DNA from: Streptomyces smaragdinus
Lineage (GTDB): Bacteria > Actinomycetota > Actinomycetes > Streptomycetales > Streptomycetaceae
Length of the DNA stretch: 64,000 nt
Reading direction: 5' to 3'
Assembly: GCF_009604385.1 (NCBI RefSeq)
Contig: NZ_WEGJ01000011.1
Span: 1 to 64,000, forward strand
Shown here: positions 63,776 to 64,000 of the stretch, piece after piece
Layout of the letters: each line of letters starts with the position of its first letter
How positions within the stretch are numbered: the stretch's first letter is position 1
The notes under the pieces: model-generated
What the model was told of the DNA's origin: nothing
Database searches by the model: none
Seen by the model: the letters and a program-made list of their open reading frames with translations, nothing else
Translations under genes and position numbers: made by a program

Positions 63776-64000
63776 GTGGCGGCGAACGAGTTAGAGGCGG
63801 TCCTGCTGGATCAGTTGACGCGCCTGGCCGGATGGGTGGCCGGCGTCATGCAGGAGGCCCTGGAGGGGTTCGGCCTCACCGTGCCGCAGGCCAACCTGCT
63901 GTGGGTCGTCGACCCCGCCACCGCCGCCGTCCCGCTGGGCAGGCTTGCCGCGCGGCTGCACTGCGACCCGTCGAACGTCACGCTGCTCTGCGCCCAGCTG
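63776..64000 (+). CDS. MarR family regulator (truncated by window)
   Basis: The first 75 codons are visible: MAANELEAVLLDQLTRLAGWVAGVMQEAL, then LTVPQANLLWVVDPATAAVPLGRLAARLHCDPSNVTLLCAQL, an N-terminal dimer helix and winged-helix DNA-binding region of the MarR type (LHCDPSNVT is the recognition helix). The rest of the gene is outside. The -10 box and palindrome upstream support autoregulation. Confidence 0.85.
   Translation, partial: MAANELEAVLLDQLTRLAGWVAGVMQEALEGFGLTVPQANLLWVVDPATAAVPLGRLAARLHCDPSNVTLLCAQL

Overview
The window is a high-GC actinobacterial chromosome segment that I read as Streptomyces. The grounds are a 16S-23S-5S rRNA operon without tRNAs in its spacer, G/C-rich third codon positions, many GTG/TTG starts, CTGA/GTGA/ATGA stop-start overlaps, and a gene order (tlyA-nadK-recN ... 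pyrG-Nudix ... ald-parA-scpA-scpB-rluB ... tyrA-cmk-plsC-der ... sepF-like ... dnaE2) that matches what I know of the Streptomyces core chromosome. I see no insertion sequence, phage, CRISPR array or tRNA gene. The species cannot be named from the sequence alone.

Layout. 1-3731: the end of an rRNA operon (16S tail, spacer, 23S, 5S, strong terminator). 3.8-8.9 kb: an RD-rich repeat/TPR-like protein, a DUF1015 protein, a HAD phosphatase, an SCP2-like protein and a small unknown. 8.9-13.6 kb: tlyA-nadK-recN and a glycosyltransferase. 13.7-20.2 kb: a GH15 enzyme facing pyrG-Nudix, then an orphan STAND-like NTPase. 20.3-26.5 kb: ald and the chromosome-organisation cluster parA, a ribbon-helix-helix (RHH) protein, scpA, scpB, rluB. 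26.5-31.8 kb: DUF952, YidB-like, tyrA, cmk, plsC and der, whose 3' end is duplicated. 31.9-41.2 kb: two hypothetical genes, then a branched-chain-amino-acid-type ABC transporter with fused LivH-LivM-LivG, a divergent lipoprotein/binding-protein pair, and a glycosyltransferase pair. 41.2-48.6 kb: an orphan ctaD, an I78 inhibitor, a PAP2 phosphatase, a DHA2 exporter, a SepF paralogue and a cysteine-rich DUF5685 protein. 48.7-51.8 kb: two S1 proteases and a stomatin. 51.9-59.1 kb: an OCD-family protein, inositol-phosphate synthase, two phosphoesterases, a DsbA-fold protein, a Lnu-type nucleotidyltransferase and an MFS/ArsR pair. 59.3-64 kb: dnaE2 with an ImuB-like partner and a truncated MarR gene.

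Most genes are housekeeping. The observations most worth following are: the fused transporter, whose two ATPase domains appear to form one intact and one doubly degenerate ATP site; the ParA/RHH pair joined to a condensin operon with a proline-rich kleisin; the DnaE2/inactive Y-polymerase pair; the exact 105-bp duplication of the der 3' end; a shared element upstream of the two proteases; and a set of about ten genes whose -10 boxes lie 6-8 bases before the start codon, predicting leaderless mRNAs.
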